A stretch of DNA of 64,000 nt. It comes from Syntrophales bacterium (GTDB taxonomy: Bacteria; Desulfobacterota; Syntrophia; Syntrophales; PHBD01). The DNA lies in contig DAOSEM010000002.1 of assembly GCA_035363115.1 (NCBI GenBank), positions 310,001 to 374,000 on the forward strand, in the 5' to 3' direction. Below the pieces are notes generated by a model. It was not told where the DNA came from and searched no databases. It was given only the letters and a program-made list of their open reading frames with translations. The position numbers and the translations under genes are program-made. Numbering within the stretch: position 1 is the stretch's first letter; each line of letters starts with the position of its first letter. Positions 52,213 through 60,133 of this stretch are shown here, piece by piece.

Positions 52213-52241
52213 TGACAGGGATGTCATCGGATGTCATTGAA
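52213..52241 (+). promoter_or_regulatory. Possible promoter with overlapping direct repeats upstream of the flavoprotein gene
   Basis: A perfect -35 TTGACA (52213-52218) is followed by two direct repeats GGATGTCAT (52219-52227 and 52229-52237), one helix turn apart. No good -10 hexamer is present at 16-18 bp, so activator dependence is conceivable. The rest of 51912-52414 holds no gene or other signal I can support. Confidence 0.35.
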
Positions 52242-52414
52242 GAACCGAAGCATGAATGTTTCCGGAACGAAGCCATCGTCAATCCGTCAACGGTCTTACC
52301 ATCCCCCGATCAGCCTACAGGTCGTCATGCAGTTTGGAAGCCGGAGCCTATCCGGTGCACCAGCGGCAATCGATCCCCCTCCCCTTCATGCAATCCAGCG
52401 AAAGGAGGCTTTCC

Positions 52415-54142
52415 ATGTCCGAAACGAAATCAGACCGGCGCATATCCAGGCGTTCGTTTCTCAAGGGAACCGCCGCCGTTACAGGAGCGGCGGCACTAAC
52501 GGGCATCGGCGTCACGGAGGCCGCGGCGCGCACTGCCATCCCCAGGAAATGGAACCTGGAGGCGGACGTCGTGATCCTGGGATTCGGCGGCGCCGGGGCA
52601 TGCGCGGCCATTGAGGCGGCCGAACGAGGTGCCAGGGTTCTTGTCTTGGAGAAACAGCCAGAAGCAAAACTCATCAACAATACAAGGATGTCCGGGGGGA
52701 TTTATCACTGTCCGGACCCGACAGGTGACCGGGCGGCACTGAAGGAATACGCCAAGGCCATGTTCAGCGGAGAGAACATCCCCTGGAAACTGGAAGGGGA
52801 GCAGCCGGAATGGTCAGACGGCCTGGCCGAGGCCTGGGCCGAGTATGCCCCGCAGAACGTCGACTTTCTCCAGAAGTTGGACCCGCAGTATAAGACCGTG
52901 GGCTTCTCGGCCTTTGCCGGGGCGGCATTCCCAAAATTCCCGGGCGCGAAAGACTGCAAGTATCGTGTGTTCGGGAGCACCTTCACCGGGCAGGCCAGCT
53001 TCAACGAGGCGACGATGAACAAGCCCAAGATGGAGAAGATGAACGGCGAGGCATTCTTTTACGTGCTGGCCGAGGGTGCCCGGAAGAAGGGTGTCAGGAT
53101 TGTGTACGAGACACCGGCAAAGCGGCTTGTGCAGAACGACAGGGGAGAAGTCATCGGTGTGATTGCGGCCAAAAAGGGTGGCGGTGAAGTCGCCGTCAGG
53201 GCCAGGAAGGGCGTTGTCATCACGACCGGCGGGTACGAGTACAGCAAAGCCATGAGAAAGGCTTTTCTCGAGGGACCGGGTGTGGAAGGCTGGGCGTTCT
53301 ATGGTTCTCCGGATAACACGGGCGACGGCATTGCCATGGCCATGGCGGTCGGTGCAGGCCTGGCGAAGGTGGGGAAAGCGGCATCGAGAATCATCACGGC
53401 GGTTCCCCTGCGGTATCACGGCCTGAAGGCGGGTCTGATCACGCCGGCCGTGGGACGTCCGAACGCAATCGTCGTCGACAACTACGGCGATCGTTATGCG
53501 GCGGAACATCTCGTGACGAAAGACCCGAGCCGCTACTTCTTTTACAAGGAGGCGGTAAAGTTCGACATCCTCGAGCTCATCTATCCCCGGGTTCCCAGCT
53601 GGTTTGTTTTTGACGAGACCCTCCGTTCGACCTTCACCATCACAAATCTCGGGATCTCAACCGCCGGTTTCGGAATCGTCCCCTGGTCGAAAGACAACAT
53701 GGATGCCGTTCGCAGGGGATGGATCCTCCAGGGGAACAGCATCGAGGAGATTGCGGCAAAGATCAGGAACCACCCGGAGAACAGAAAACTCATGGATTCG
53801 CAGAGGCTTGTCAAGGCCGTGGCAGGATTCAACGAATCGTGTGCCAAGGGAAAGGATGAGACCTTCGGCCGGCTGGCCGCCACCCTGAAACCGGTAGAGA
53901 AGGCGCCCTTTTATGCACTGCCCCTCTACCCGGGTGGGCCGAATACAAAAGGCGGCATCGCCGCCAATGCTGCTCGGGAGGTCCTGACTTGGGAAGGCAA
54001 GCCCATTCCAAGGCTCTACACGGCCGGCGAAATTTCCTCGGCCTTGAAGTTCGTCTACCAGGGCGGCGGAAATCTGACGGAGTGCATCGTCTTCGGCCGG
54101 ATCGCCGGAAAGAATGCCGCGGCGCTGAAACCCTGGAAATGA
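52415..54142 (+). CDS. Tat-exported FAD reductase subunit (fumarate reductase-like flavoprotein)
   Basis: A 575-residue flavoprotein with a twin-arginine signal (ISRRSFLKGTAAVTG, R12-R13) and an FAD-binding ADVVILGFGGAGACAAIEA. The C-terminal LYTAGEISSALKFVYQGGGNLTECIVFGRIAG takes the place of the GANR-type segment of fumarate reductases, so the fumarate-binding His and Arg are missing. It should act in the periplasm, with electrons from the tetraheme cytochrome 14 bp downstream, like the two-part methacrylate, urocanate or acrylate reductases. The substrate is not known. AAAGGAGG lies 6 bases before ATG 52415. Confidence 0.9.
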   Translation: MSETKSDRRISRRSFLKGTAAVTGAAALTGIGVTEAAARTAIPRKWNLEADVVILGFGGAGACAAIEAAERGARVLVLEKQPEAKLINNTRMSGGIYHCPDPTGDRAALKEYAKAMFSGENIPWKLEGEQPEWSDGLAEAWAEYAPQNVDFLQKLDPQYKTVGFSAFAGAAFPKFPGAKDCKYRVFGSTFTGQASFNEATMNKPKMEKMNGEAFFYVLAEGARKKGVRIVYETPAKRLVQNDRGEVIGVIAAKKGGGEVAVRARKGVVITTGGYEYSKAMRKAFLEGPGVEGWAFYGSPDNTGDGIAMAMAVGAGLAKVGKAASRIITAVPLRYHGLKAGLITPAVGRPNAIVVDNYGDRYAAEHLVTKDPSRYFFYKEAVKFDILELIYPRVPSWFVFDETLRSTFTITNLGISTAGFGIVPWSKDNMDAVRRGWILQGNSIEEIAAKIRNHPENRKLMDSQRLVKAVAGFNESCAKGKDETFGRLAATLKPVEKAPFYALPLYPGGPNTKGGIAANAAREVLTWEGKPIPRLYTAGEISSALKFVYQGGGNLTECIVFGRIAGKNAAALKPWK

Positions 54143-54156
54143 AGGGGTGATTTGAC

Positions 54157-54537
54157 ATGAAGCGAAACCGGATCGGAAGAACGTGCATGCTGATGTTGGC
54201 TGCCGTGCTGCTGGCTGCGGCGGCCGCGCTGTCCGTCTCGGCTGCGGACCCGGCCTCCACCCCGAAAGCGAAGTTCCTGGCGGACCGGCACCAGGAGCGG
54301 GGCGTCACGTGTGACAAGTGCCACAAGGAGAGCCCGCCGAAGGCCGCCGTTCCCACGAAGGTCTGCTTTGAGTGCCACGGCGACTACGACCGGCTCGCGC
54401 AGCGGACGAAGCAGGTGGAGCCCAACCCGCATGCATCCCATGAGGGAAATCTGAACTGCGAGGCCTGCCACCACGGCCACAAGCCCCCGACGGATCATTG
54501 CGGGGGGTGCCACACCTTTGCCCTGAAGGTGAAGTAG
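54157..54537 (+). CDS. Periplasmic tetraheme cytochrome c
   Basis: A 126-residue exported cytochrome. After a Sec signal (MLMLAAVLLAAAAALSVSAA) come four CxxCH heme sites: 52-56 (CDKCH), 70-74 (CFECH), 101-105 (CEACH) and 115-119 (CGGCH), with several further histidines (45, 92, 95, 106, 108) for bis-His ligation. The architecture equals the heme domain of flavocytochrome c3, here as a separate subunit next to its flavoprotein. It is followed by a strong terminator. Confidence 0.95.
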   Translation: MKRNRIGRTCMLMLAAVLLAAAAALSVSAADPASTPKAKFLADRHQERGVTCDKCHKESPPKAAVPTKVCFECHGDYDRLAQRTKQVEPNPHASHEGNLNCEACHHGHKPPTDHCGGCHTFALKVK

Positions 54538-54563
54538 CAGCCTTCCGGCTTTTCGTCAGTCAG

Positions 54564-54596
54564 GCCGCCCTCTTCGCCGGAGAGGGCGGCTTTTTT
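54564..54596 (+). terminator. Rho-independent terminator after the tetraheme cytochrome
   Basis: A perfect 10-bp stem GCCGCCCTCT/AGAGGGCGGC with a 7-base loop, then TTTTTT on the plus strand. It overlaps the stop region of the convergent MFS gene. Confidence 0.9.
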
Positions 54597-55803
54597 ATCC
54601 TGAATGGGTCGGGAGGATCGTTGTGTCGGGAAGCAGGGCGATCATCACGAGGGCGAGAGCGACGAATCCCAGGGAGACATGGAAAAGGACGCCGAAGCCC
54701 GCTCCGAAGGCGACGAGCATTCCCCCCAGGTACGGCATCAGGCAGTACGCCAGGTCCAGCGTGAACAGGGTCATGTTGGTGTTCAGCCCCTGAAACTGCA
54801 GGGGCGAGGCGGTAAAGAGCAGGGCGCTCAGGAGGGGCAGGGCGATGCCCACTGACAGCCCGTACAGTCCGGCCAGGCCGTAGTAGACCGAAGGCGTAGC
54901 GGCTCGAGGGAGAGCCAGGAGGGAAAGCGCCAGGAGGATCAGCCCGGCTGTCAGCAAGTGCCGCTTGTCGAGCCGGTCGAAGAGAGTGCCACCAAGGACG
55001 CGCAAGGCGATCATTGTTATCGTGAAAATCGTGAAGAAAAGGCCTACGTCACCGGCGCGCAGTTCCAGGGACAGGTCCTTCAGGAAATAGAAGAACGTCG
55101 CGTGGGCCATGTAGACGAGGAACGTGGCGGACAGAAGCAGGAGCACCGCCGGGATCCGGAAATTTTGCCGGATCTCGGACATGGACGGGCGGCGGAGGAG
55201 CGCCCCGTCCATGCTCCGTATGGCCCCGGTCAGGTGCCGGCGCAGGAGAACGAGAAGCCCGATGGCGGCAACGGAAAAGACCGACACGCCCGCATAGAGG
55301 TCGGCTTCGCCGCGTACATGGGGCAGGAGTGCCTCGCAGAGTGGCGGGATGACGGCAAAGGGAATCATTGTCGCCACGCCGAGAATGCCGAAGCCCTGGC
55401 CGCTCCTCTCCTTCGGGATGAAGTTTACGATGAGGGCGATGGCGGCCGACGTGAGAAGCATGAAGGTCGCACCGTGAACGATCCTGAGGACGATCATGGC
55501 CGGGACCGTGACGACCCAGAGGTAGGAGCAGGAGCACAGGATCAGGAGGACCAGCGAAGCCGTCAGGACGGAATACGAGTTGCGCACGTGAAGCCAGGGA
55601 AGGACGGCCAGCCGCAGGATGAAGGCCGCCATTGGCTCCAGGCCGACCAGGAAGCCTCTCCAGATGACGGGGATGTCGATGGTTCCCAGGTAGTGGTAAA
55701 AGCCGTAGAAGACGCTGACATTGCCGAAGGCCGTCATGACAACCAGGCAGAGCGATAGGAACTCGAAGGTCCAGAGTTTCGGTGTGTTCGTGGAGTTGCC
55801 CAA
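54595..55803 (-). CDS. MFS transporter
   Basis: A 402-residue permease with twelve hydrophobic segments. FNFIPKERSGQGFGILGVA (loop with the ERSGQG motif), the long central loop, and RVLGGTLFDRLDKRHLL fit the major facilitator superfamily. The substrate is unknown. TTG 55803 is the likely start: it follows AAGAGG by 8 bases and gives a normal N-terminus (GNSTNTPKLWTFEF); the frame continues upstream only through a GC-rich repeat. Confidence 0.82.
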   Translation of the reverse strand: MGNSTNTPKLWTFEFLSLCLVVMTAFGNVSVFYGFYHYLGTIDIPVIWRGFLVGLEPMAAFILRLAVLPWLHVRNSYSVLTASLVLLILCSCSYLWVVTVPAMIVLRIVHGATFMLLTSAAIALIVNFIPKERSGQGFGILGVATMIPFAVIPPLCEALLPHVRGEADLYAGVSVFSVAAIGLLVLLRRHLTGAIRSMDGALLRRPSMSEIRQNFRIPAVLLLLSATFLVYMAHATFFYFLKDLSLELRAGDVGLFFTIFTITMIALRVLGGTLFDRLDKRHLLTAGLILLALSLLALPRAATPSVYYGLAGLYGLSVGIALPLLSALLFTASPLQFQGLNTNMTLFTLDLAYCLMPYLGGMLVAFGAGFGVLFHVSLGFVALALVMIALLPDTTILPTHSG

Positions 55804-55823
55804 GAATCGAACCTCTTGCCTCT

Positions 55824-55899
55824 GCCGGCCGCGCCCCCGCGGCTGGACAGTTTTTCCGGGGCGCGGGGGCTGTCGCGGGGGCGTGCCGCCGTCGCGGCC
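55824..55899 (+). repeat. GC-rich repeat unit
   Basis: CCGGCCGCGCCCCCG, then a TTTTTCCGGG run, then GCGGGGGCTGTCGCGGGG. The unit recurs at 56083-56155 and, reversed, at 37765-37882; its head also occurs at 58318. It sits just upstream of the MFS gene and could place GC-rich hairpins in its 5' region. Confidence 0.7.
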
Positions 55900-55910
55900 G
55901 CTTTTCCGCA

Positions 55911-56036
55911 CGGGCTGTTGAAAAACACCCGTCCGCGGCGTTTCCCTCCTCCTTCGCCATTCGACGTACCGAAAAGGGTACGACTCATGGCTCAGGATTT
56001 CGGGGGCCTTGCATCCAGGCGTTTTTGAACAGCCCG
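55911..56036. repeat. 126-bp element with inverted terminal repeats
   Basis: The ends CGGGCTGTTGAAAAACACC (55911-55929) and GGCGTTTTTGAACAGCCCG (56018-56036) are inverted copies matching at 17 of 19 positions. An inner hairpin GTACC-GAAAA-GGGTAC lies near 55967. There is no coding capacity. The terminal GGGCTGTTGAAAAAC motif is one I associate with dispersed repeats in Desulfobacterota genomes, recalled and not checked. It looks like a non-autonomous MITE-like element. Confidence 0.78.
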
Positions 56037-56082
56037 CTACAGGCTTTCGGTAGGGATGTTCCTATTGCTCCTCTGGAACCCC

Positions 56083-56155
56083 CCGGCCGCGCCCCCGTGA
56101 ACGGCGGCCTTTTCCGGGACACGCGGGGGCTGTCACGGGGCATGCCTCCGTGCAT
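56083..56155 (+). repeat. GC-rich repeat unit, second copy
   Basis: CCGGCCGCGCCCCCGTG, a TTTTCCGGGA run, then GCGGGGGCTGTCACGGGG, matching 55824-55899 with the same order of parts. It sits about 25 bp downstream of the glcD-like gene stop (minus strand). Confidence 0.65.
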
Positions 56156-56179
56156 GGCTCGCCGCCGGCGGGAACATCC

Positions 56180-57580
56180 TCAGGGCAGGGGCGGGAATAC
56201 CTTTCCCGGGTTCAGGATGCCCTGCGGGTCGAAGAGCGATTTGATGCCCCGCTGCAGGCGGATGCTCTCGGGAGAGAGCTCCAGGGGCAGGTACCTGCTC
56301 TTCATCATGCCGATTCCGTGCTCGCCGGAGATCGTACCGCCCATATCCAGCACGCGCTTCAGAATCTCTTCGATCCCCCGGTCGATCCGCTCCCTGGACT
56401 CCCGGGTCTCCGCCGTCATGCTCAGGTGCAGGTTCCCGTCCCCGGCGTGGCCGAAGGTGTAGATCCTCATGCCGTAGGTCTCCTCCAGGGGAGGAAGCCG
56501 TCGGACGAAGTCGGCGATGCGGCGGATGGGGACCACGATGTCTTCGTGGACATCCACCGGATAGCGCTCCTCGATGCGAAGCGACACGGCTTTTCGCACC
56601 TCCCACATGCGCTCCCGGCGCCGCGCGTCCGGTGCCAGCAGCACCTGGTCCGCCCCCGATCCAAGGCAGAGCTCCCCGATCGCCTCGATCTCCCGGGCGA
56701 TGATCTCCGGGGCGCCGTCCGTCTCGATCAGAAGAAACGCGCCGGCGTCCTTCACACCCTCGAAGGGCAGGAGGTCTCCTACGAGATCGAGGCAATGCCG
56801 GTCCAGGAACTCGACGACACAGGGAATGTGGCCGGCGCCGAGAACCGCCCGGATGGCCTCCATGGCGACGGACAGGCTCGGGCAGAGGGACACCAGCGTT
56901 GTGATCGCGGGGGGGTGCGGAATCAGCTTGAGGGTAAGCTGCGTGATGACCCCCAGGGTTCCCTCGGAACCGACCAGGAGCCGGGTCAGGTCGTACCCGA
57001 CCACGCCCTTGCGGGTCCGGACGCCCGTACGGATCAGCTCCCCCGTCGGCAGGACCGCCTCGAGGCCCAGGACATACTCCCGGGTGACGCCGTACTTCAC
57101 GCAGGAGGGGCCTCCGGCATTCGTGGCGGCGTTGCCTCCGATGGAGCAGGTGTCGTAGCTGGCGGGGTCGGGGGGGTAGTACAGGCCCGCTTCCCGAGCG
57201 GCGTCTTTCAGGTCCTTGTTCAGGACGCCCGGCTCGACCATGGCGATGAAGTTGTCCCGGTCGATGGCCAGGATCCGGTTCATCTTTGCCAGGGAAAGGA
57301 GTACCCCTCCGTGAATCGGGACGGCCCCGCCCGCCAGGCCCGTCCCGAGCCCCCGAGGCGTGACGGGGAAGCGGAGTTCGTTGGCGAGCTTGAGGAGCGC
57401 AGAGATCTGGACGGCGGAGGTCGCCTCCACGACAAGTTCCGGCATGGCGAATGCATCAAGGGTTCCGTCCCTGCCGAAGGGCTCTTTCTTTGCGGGATCC
57501 TCGATCACCGTGGCGGGAGCGACGGCCTCCCGGATGCGGGCGACGGTCTCGGGGGAGAGGGGGCGGAAGTCCGGTCCCAT
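56180..57580 (-). CDS. FAD-linked 2-hydroxyacid oxidase (GlcD/D-lactate dehydrogenase-like)
   Basis: A 466-residue FAD_binding_4 family protein. RFPVTPRGLGTGLAGGAVP, PDPASYDTCSIGGNAATNAGG and VGSEGTLGVITQLTLK form the PCMH FAD domain; YTFGHAGDGNLHLSM and GEHGIGMMKSRYL belong to the C-terminal oxidase domain. It probably oxidises a D-2-hydroxyacid such as glycolate or D-lactate. ATG 57580 follows GAGG by 5 bases. It lies 7 bp after an ABC permease, suggesting that the transporter brings in its substrate or a relative (inference). Confidence 0.92.
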   Translation of the reverse strand: MGPDFRPLSPETVARIREAVAPATVIEDPAKKEPFGRDGTLDAFAMPELVVEATSAVQISALLKLANELRFPVTPRGLGTGLAGGAVPIHGGVLLSLAKMNRILAIDRDNFIAMVEPGVLNKDLKDAAREAGLYYPPDPASYDTCSIGGNAATNAGGPSCVKYGVTREYVLGLEAVLPTGELIRTGVRTRKGVVGYDLTRLLVGSEGTLGVITQLTLKLIPHPPAITTLVSLCPSLSVAMEAIRAVLGAGHIPCVVEFLDRHCLDLVGDLLPFEGVKDAGAFLLIETDGAPEIIAREIEAIGELCLGSGADQVLLAPDARRRERMWEVRKAVSLRIEERYPVDVHEDIVVPIRRIADFVRRLPPLEETYGMRIYTFGHAGDGNLHLSMTAETRESRERIDRGIEEILKRVLDMGGTISGEHGIGMMKSRYLPLELSPESIRLQRGIKSLFDPQGILNPGKVFPPLP

Positions 57581-57587
57581 GAAGTCC

Positions 57588-58262
57588 TCAAACGCTCCGG
57601 TGCTCGAAGCCCGGGAGGCGCAGCCGTACTTCCAGCGCATGCAGAAGCAGGGTCGCCAGGGTCGTCATCACCAGGTAGCAAAGGCCGACCAGGAGAAACA
57701 CCTCGGTGAACTTGAAGGAGTCCGAGGCGAGAATCTTTCCCTCTCCCGTCAACTCGATGCAGGTGATCATGTAGGCAAGGGAGGAGTACTTGATCAGGTA
57801 GATGATCTCGTTGCCGCAGCCGGGAAGGGCACGGCGCATGGCCTGGGGCAGGATCACCGAGAAGATAGTCTGGGTCCGGGTGAAACCCAGGGAGTGGGCC
57901 GCCAGCATCTGCCCGCGCTTGATGGACAGGAGTGCCCCCCGGATGTACTCGGAGTGGTAGGCGGCGCTGCAGAGGGTGAATCCAAGGATCGCCGCGGTGA
58001 AGGGGGTCAGGTAGATGTTCCAGTAGGGAAGGCCGAAATACCAGACGAAGAGCTGAACCACCAGCGGAACGCCCCGGAAGATGGTGACGTAGAGGTTGGC
58101 CGCAGCGGCGGCGGTCCGGTTGCCGAAGACACGCAGGGTGCCCACGAGGATGCCCAGGAGAAGCCCCAGTGTCGCCGAGGGGACGATCAGCTGGACGCTC
58201 ATCCGGAAACCCCGGAGCAGGGCCGGCGCCGCCTCATTCTGGATGTAGAGCCATTCTTCCAT
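57588..58262 (-). CDS. Polar amino-acid-type ABC transporter permease
   Basis: A 224-residue HisM/GlnP-type inner membrane permease. The EAA loop is seen at GALLSIKRGQMLAAHSLGFTRTQTIFSVILPQAMRRALPG. It is one of two permeases in this operon; the other is at 59348. It is 7 bp before the FAD oxidase gene and separated from the ATPase gene by the repeat at 58316-58490. Confidence 0.9.
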   Translation of the reverse strand: MEEWLYIQNEAAPALLRGFRMSVQLIVPSATLGLLLGILVGTLRVFGNRTAAAAANLYVTIFRGVPLVVQLFVWYFGLPYWNIYLTPFTAAILGFTLCSAAYHSEYIRGALLSIKRGQMLAAHSLGFTRTQTIFSVILPQAMRRALPGCGNEIIYLIKYSSLAYMITCIELTGEGKILASDSFKFTEVFLLVGLCYLVMTTLATLLLHALEVRLRLPGFEHRSV

Positions 58263-58315
58263 ATTCGTGTTTAATCGAGATGAGACTCTTTCTCACCGTT
58301 CATTCGGGCTATGTA

Positions 58316-58490
58316 TATCCCGGCCGCGCCCCCGCGATCATCGGGGGCTGGGACTTCCCGAGTGCGAATTGAGGCTTTTTCGGGGCACCCTGCCGTTGCA
58401 GCGCAGCGACCGCAAAGGCAATGTCTGAGCGCTGGAGGCGCGAGTTTTACCTTTGCAGCGGAGCGAGACGTTGCAGGGTCGAAAAAACTC
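58316..58490 (-). repeat. Composite intergenic repeat, copy 2
   Basis: Reverse complement of the element at 37505-37691; positions 58353-58490 carry the folded core and 58316-58352 the GC-rich head CCCGGCCGCGCCCCCGCG. It occupies most of the 323-bp gap between the ABC ATPase (58586) and the second permease (58262), interrupting an otherwise tight operon. Confidence 0.8.
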
Positions 58491-58585
58491 TCCTGAGTAC
58501 GAGGGAAGATCCAGTCCCGTGTGTCCTCGTAATCGCCGGTCCTGCCGATCTGAAAAGGGCATTCCGTTGCAACAAGCGGTTTCGC

Positions 58586-59344
58586 TCAGCGGTTATCCGT
58601 GTACAGCTCCATGACCTTCGAGCAGAACTCACGGGTCCGCTCGTTTTCAGCGCATCCGAAGATCTTTGCCGGCGGGCCCTCCTCGACGATGAGTCCGTCC
58701 TCCATGAAGACGATCTCGTTCGCCAGGGCCTGGGCGAAAGCGATCTGGTGGGTCGCCATGATCATTGTCATTCCGTTTTCCCCAAGGTCCCGGATCACCG
58801 CCAGGACCTCTCCGATCAGCTCCGGATCCAGCGCCGAGGTCGGCTCGTCCAGAAGCATCACCTTTGGATCCATGGCCAGCGCACGGGCGATGGAGACGCG
58901 TTGCTTCTGTCCGCCGGACAGCTGGGCCGGGTATTTCTGTACATGGTCGCCCAGGCCGACCCGCTCGAGCTCGGCCATGGCGCGGTCGCGGGCCTCGGCC
59001 CGGCTCATCCGCCGGACCTTGACGAGGGCGATTTCCACGTTCCGGAGGGCCGTGAGATGGTCGAACAGGTTGAAGTCCTGGAAGATCATCCCCACCTGCT
59101 GGCGGTAACGGTGGAGTTCCCGGCCGTGGGCGTGCTTGATTTCCCGGCCTTCCAGCCAGACACGGCCTGCGTCCGGTCGGACGAGGAAATTGATGCACTG
59201 GAGGAGCGTGCTTTTCCCGGCGCCGGACGGACCGATGAGAATCTTCAGTTCTCCGTGGCGGATCGACAGGGAAGTCCCCCGGAGAATCTCCTTCTTTCCA
59301 TAACGCTTCTTGATGCCTTCGACCTTCAGGATCGGTTCTTCCAT
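58586..59344 (-). CDS. Polar amino-acid ABC transporter ATPase
   Basis: A 252-residue ABC ATPase. Walker A GPSGAGKST, signature LSGGQKQRVSIARALA, Walker B VMLLDEPTSALD and H-loop MATHQIAFA are intact. Highest resemblance is to GlnQ/HisP-type ATPases. It follows the first permease by 3 bp. An intergenic repeat separates it from the second permease. Confidence 0.94.
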   Translation of the reverse strand: MEEPILKVEGIKKRYGKKEILRGTSLSIRHGELKILIGPSGAGKSTLLQCINFLVRPDAGRVWLEGREIKHAHGRELHRYRQQVGMIFQDFNLFDHLTALRNVEIALVKVRRMSRAEARDRAMAELERVGLGDHVQKYPAQLSGGQKQRVSIARALAMDPKVMLLDEPTSALDPELIGEVLAVIRDLGENGMTMIMATHQIAFAQALANEIVFMEDGLIVEEGPPAKIFGCAENERTREFCSKVMELYTDNR

Positions 59345-59347
59345 GGT

Positions 59348-60025
59348 TCAGAACTCGTGATGGGAATAGCCGGGAATGCGGACCTTTTCCTCCAGGAGCC
59401 GGAGCCCCCGGATCCCCACCCAGGTGAGGACGAGGAAGATGAGTCCCGCCGCCGCGTAAAGGGGCATGTGCTGGTAGGTCCGGGTGGCGACGAAATGGGT
59501 CCGGGCCATGATCTCCGCCACGCCCAGGGCATAGGTTACGGCGGAGTCCTTCAGAATGATGGAGTACTCGTTCGACCAGCCGGGAATGGACAGACGCAGG
59601 GCCTGGGGGAGAATGATGAACAGGATCGCTTTTGCGTCGCTCATGCCGAGGGCCCGGGCCGCCTTGAACTGACCTTCCGACAGGGACAGGATGGCGCCCC
59701 GGAATATCTGCGACTGGTAGGCCGCGCTGATGAGACCCAGGACGACGACGGCCACCGTGAAGGCGGAGAGGTTGATGTCCAGGGCCGTACAGAGGCCGAA
59801 GTAGAAGAGGAACAGGAAGACGAGGAGCGGGATCCCGCGGAAGAACCAGACATACAGGGCGACCAGGGGCCGCAGCCAGCCGGGGCCGTACACCTGGGCC
59901 ACGGCCAGGGGAACGGCCAGGCAGAATCCGAATCCCATGGCTCCGAGAACGACCACCAGGGTGACGAAGGATCCTTCCAGGAGGTAGGGCAGGGCGTCCA
60001 GGACGGCGAGAAGCGCTTCAGGCAT
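59348..60025 (-). CDS. Polar amino-acid-type ABC transporter permease
   Basis: A 225-residue permease with the EAA loop GAILSLSEGQFKAARALGMSDAKAILFIILPQALRLSIPG. ATG 60025 is preferred to an in-frame TTG one codon earlier; neither has a good ribosome site. It sits downstream of the binding-protein gene across a hairpin. Confidence 0.9.
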   Translation of the reverse strand: MPEALLAVLDALPYLLEGSFVTLVVVLGAMGFGFCLAVPLAVAQVYGPGWLRPLVALYVWFFRGIPLLVFLFLFYFGLCTALDINLSAFTVAVVVLGLISAAYQSQIFRGAILSLSEGQFKAARALGMSDAKAILFIILPQALRLSIPGWSNEYSIILKDSAVTYALGVAEIMARTHFVATRTYQHMPLYAAAGLIFLVLTWVGIRGLRLLEEKVRIPGYSHHEF

Positions 60026-60070
60026 CAAGGTACCGTGGTTCGGGGCGATGTGCCCCCCGTTGACAAACGA

Positions 60071-60101
60071 ACCCTCCCCCGTCGGCAGGACGGGGGAGGG
60101 T
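60071..60101. terminator. Intercistronic hairpin between binding protein and permease genes
   Basis: A perfect 13-bp stem ACCCTCCCCCGTC/GACGGGGGAGGGT with a 5-base loop, followed on the minus strand by TCGTTTGTC. It probably acts as a partial terminator or RNA stabiliser giving more binding protein than membrane subunits, as is common in ABC operons. Confidence 0.65.
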
Positions 60102-60133
60102 GAACGGAAGATCCCGGGAAACGATCCGGGATT

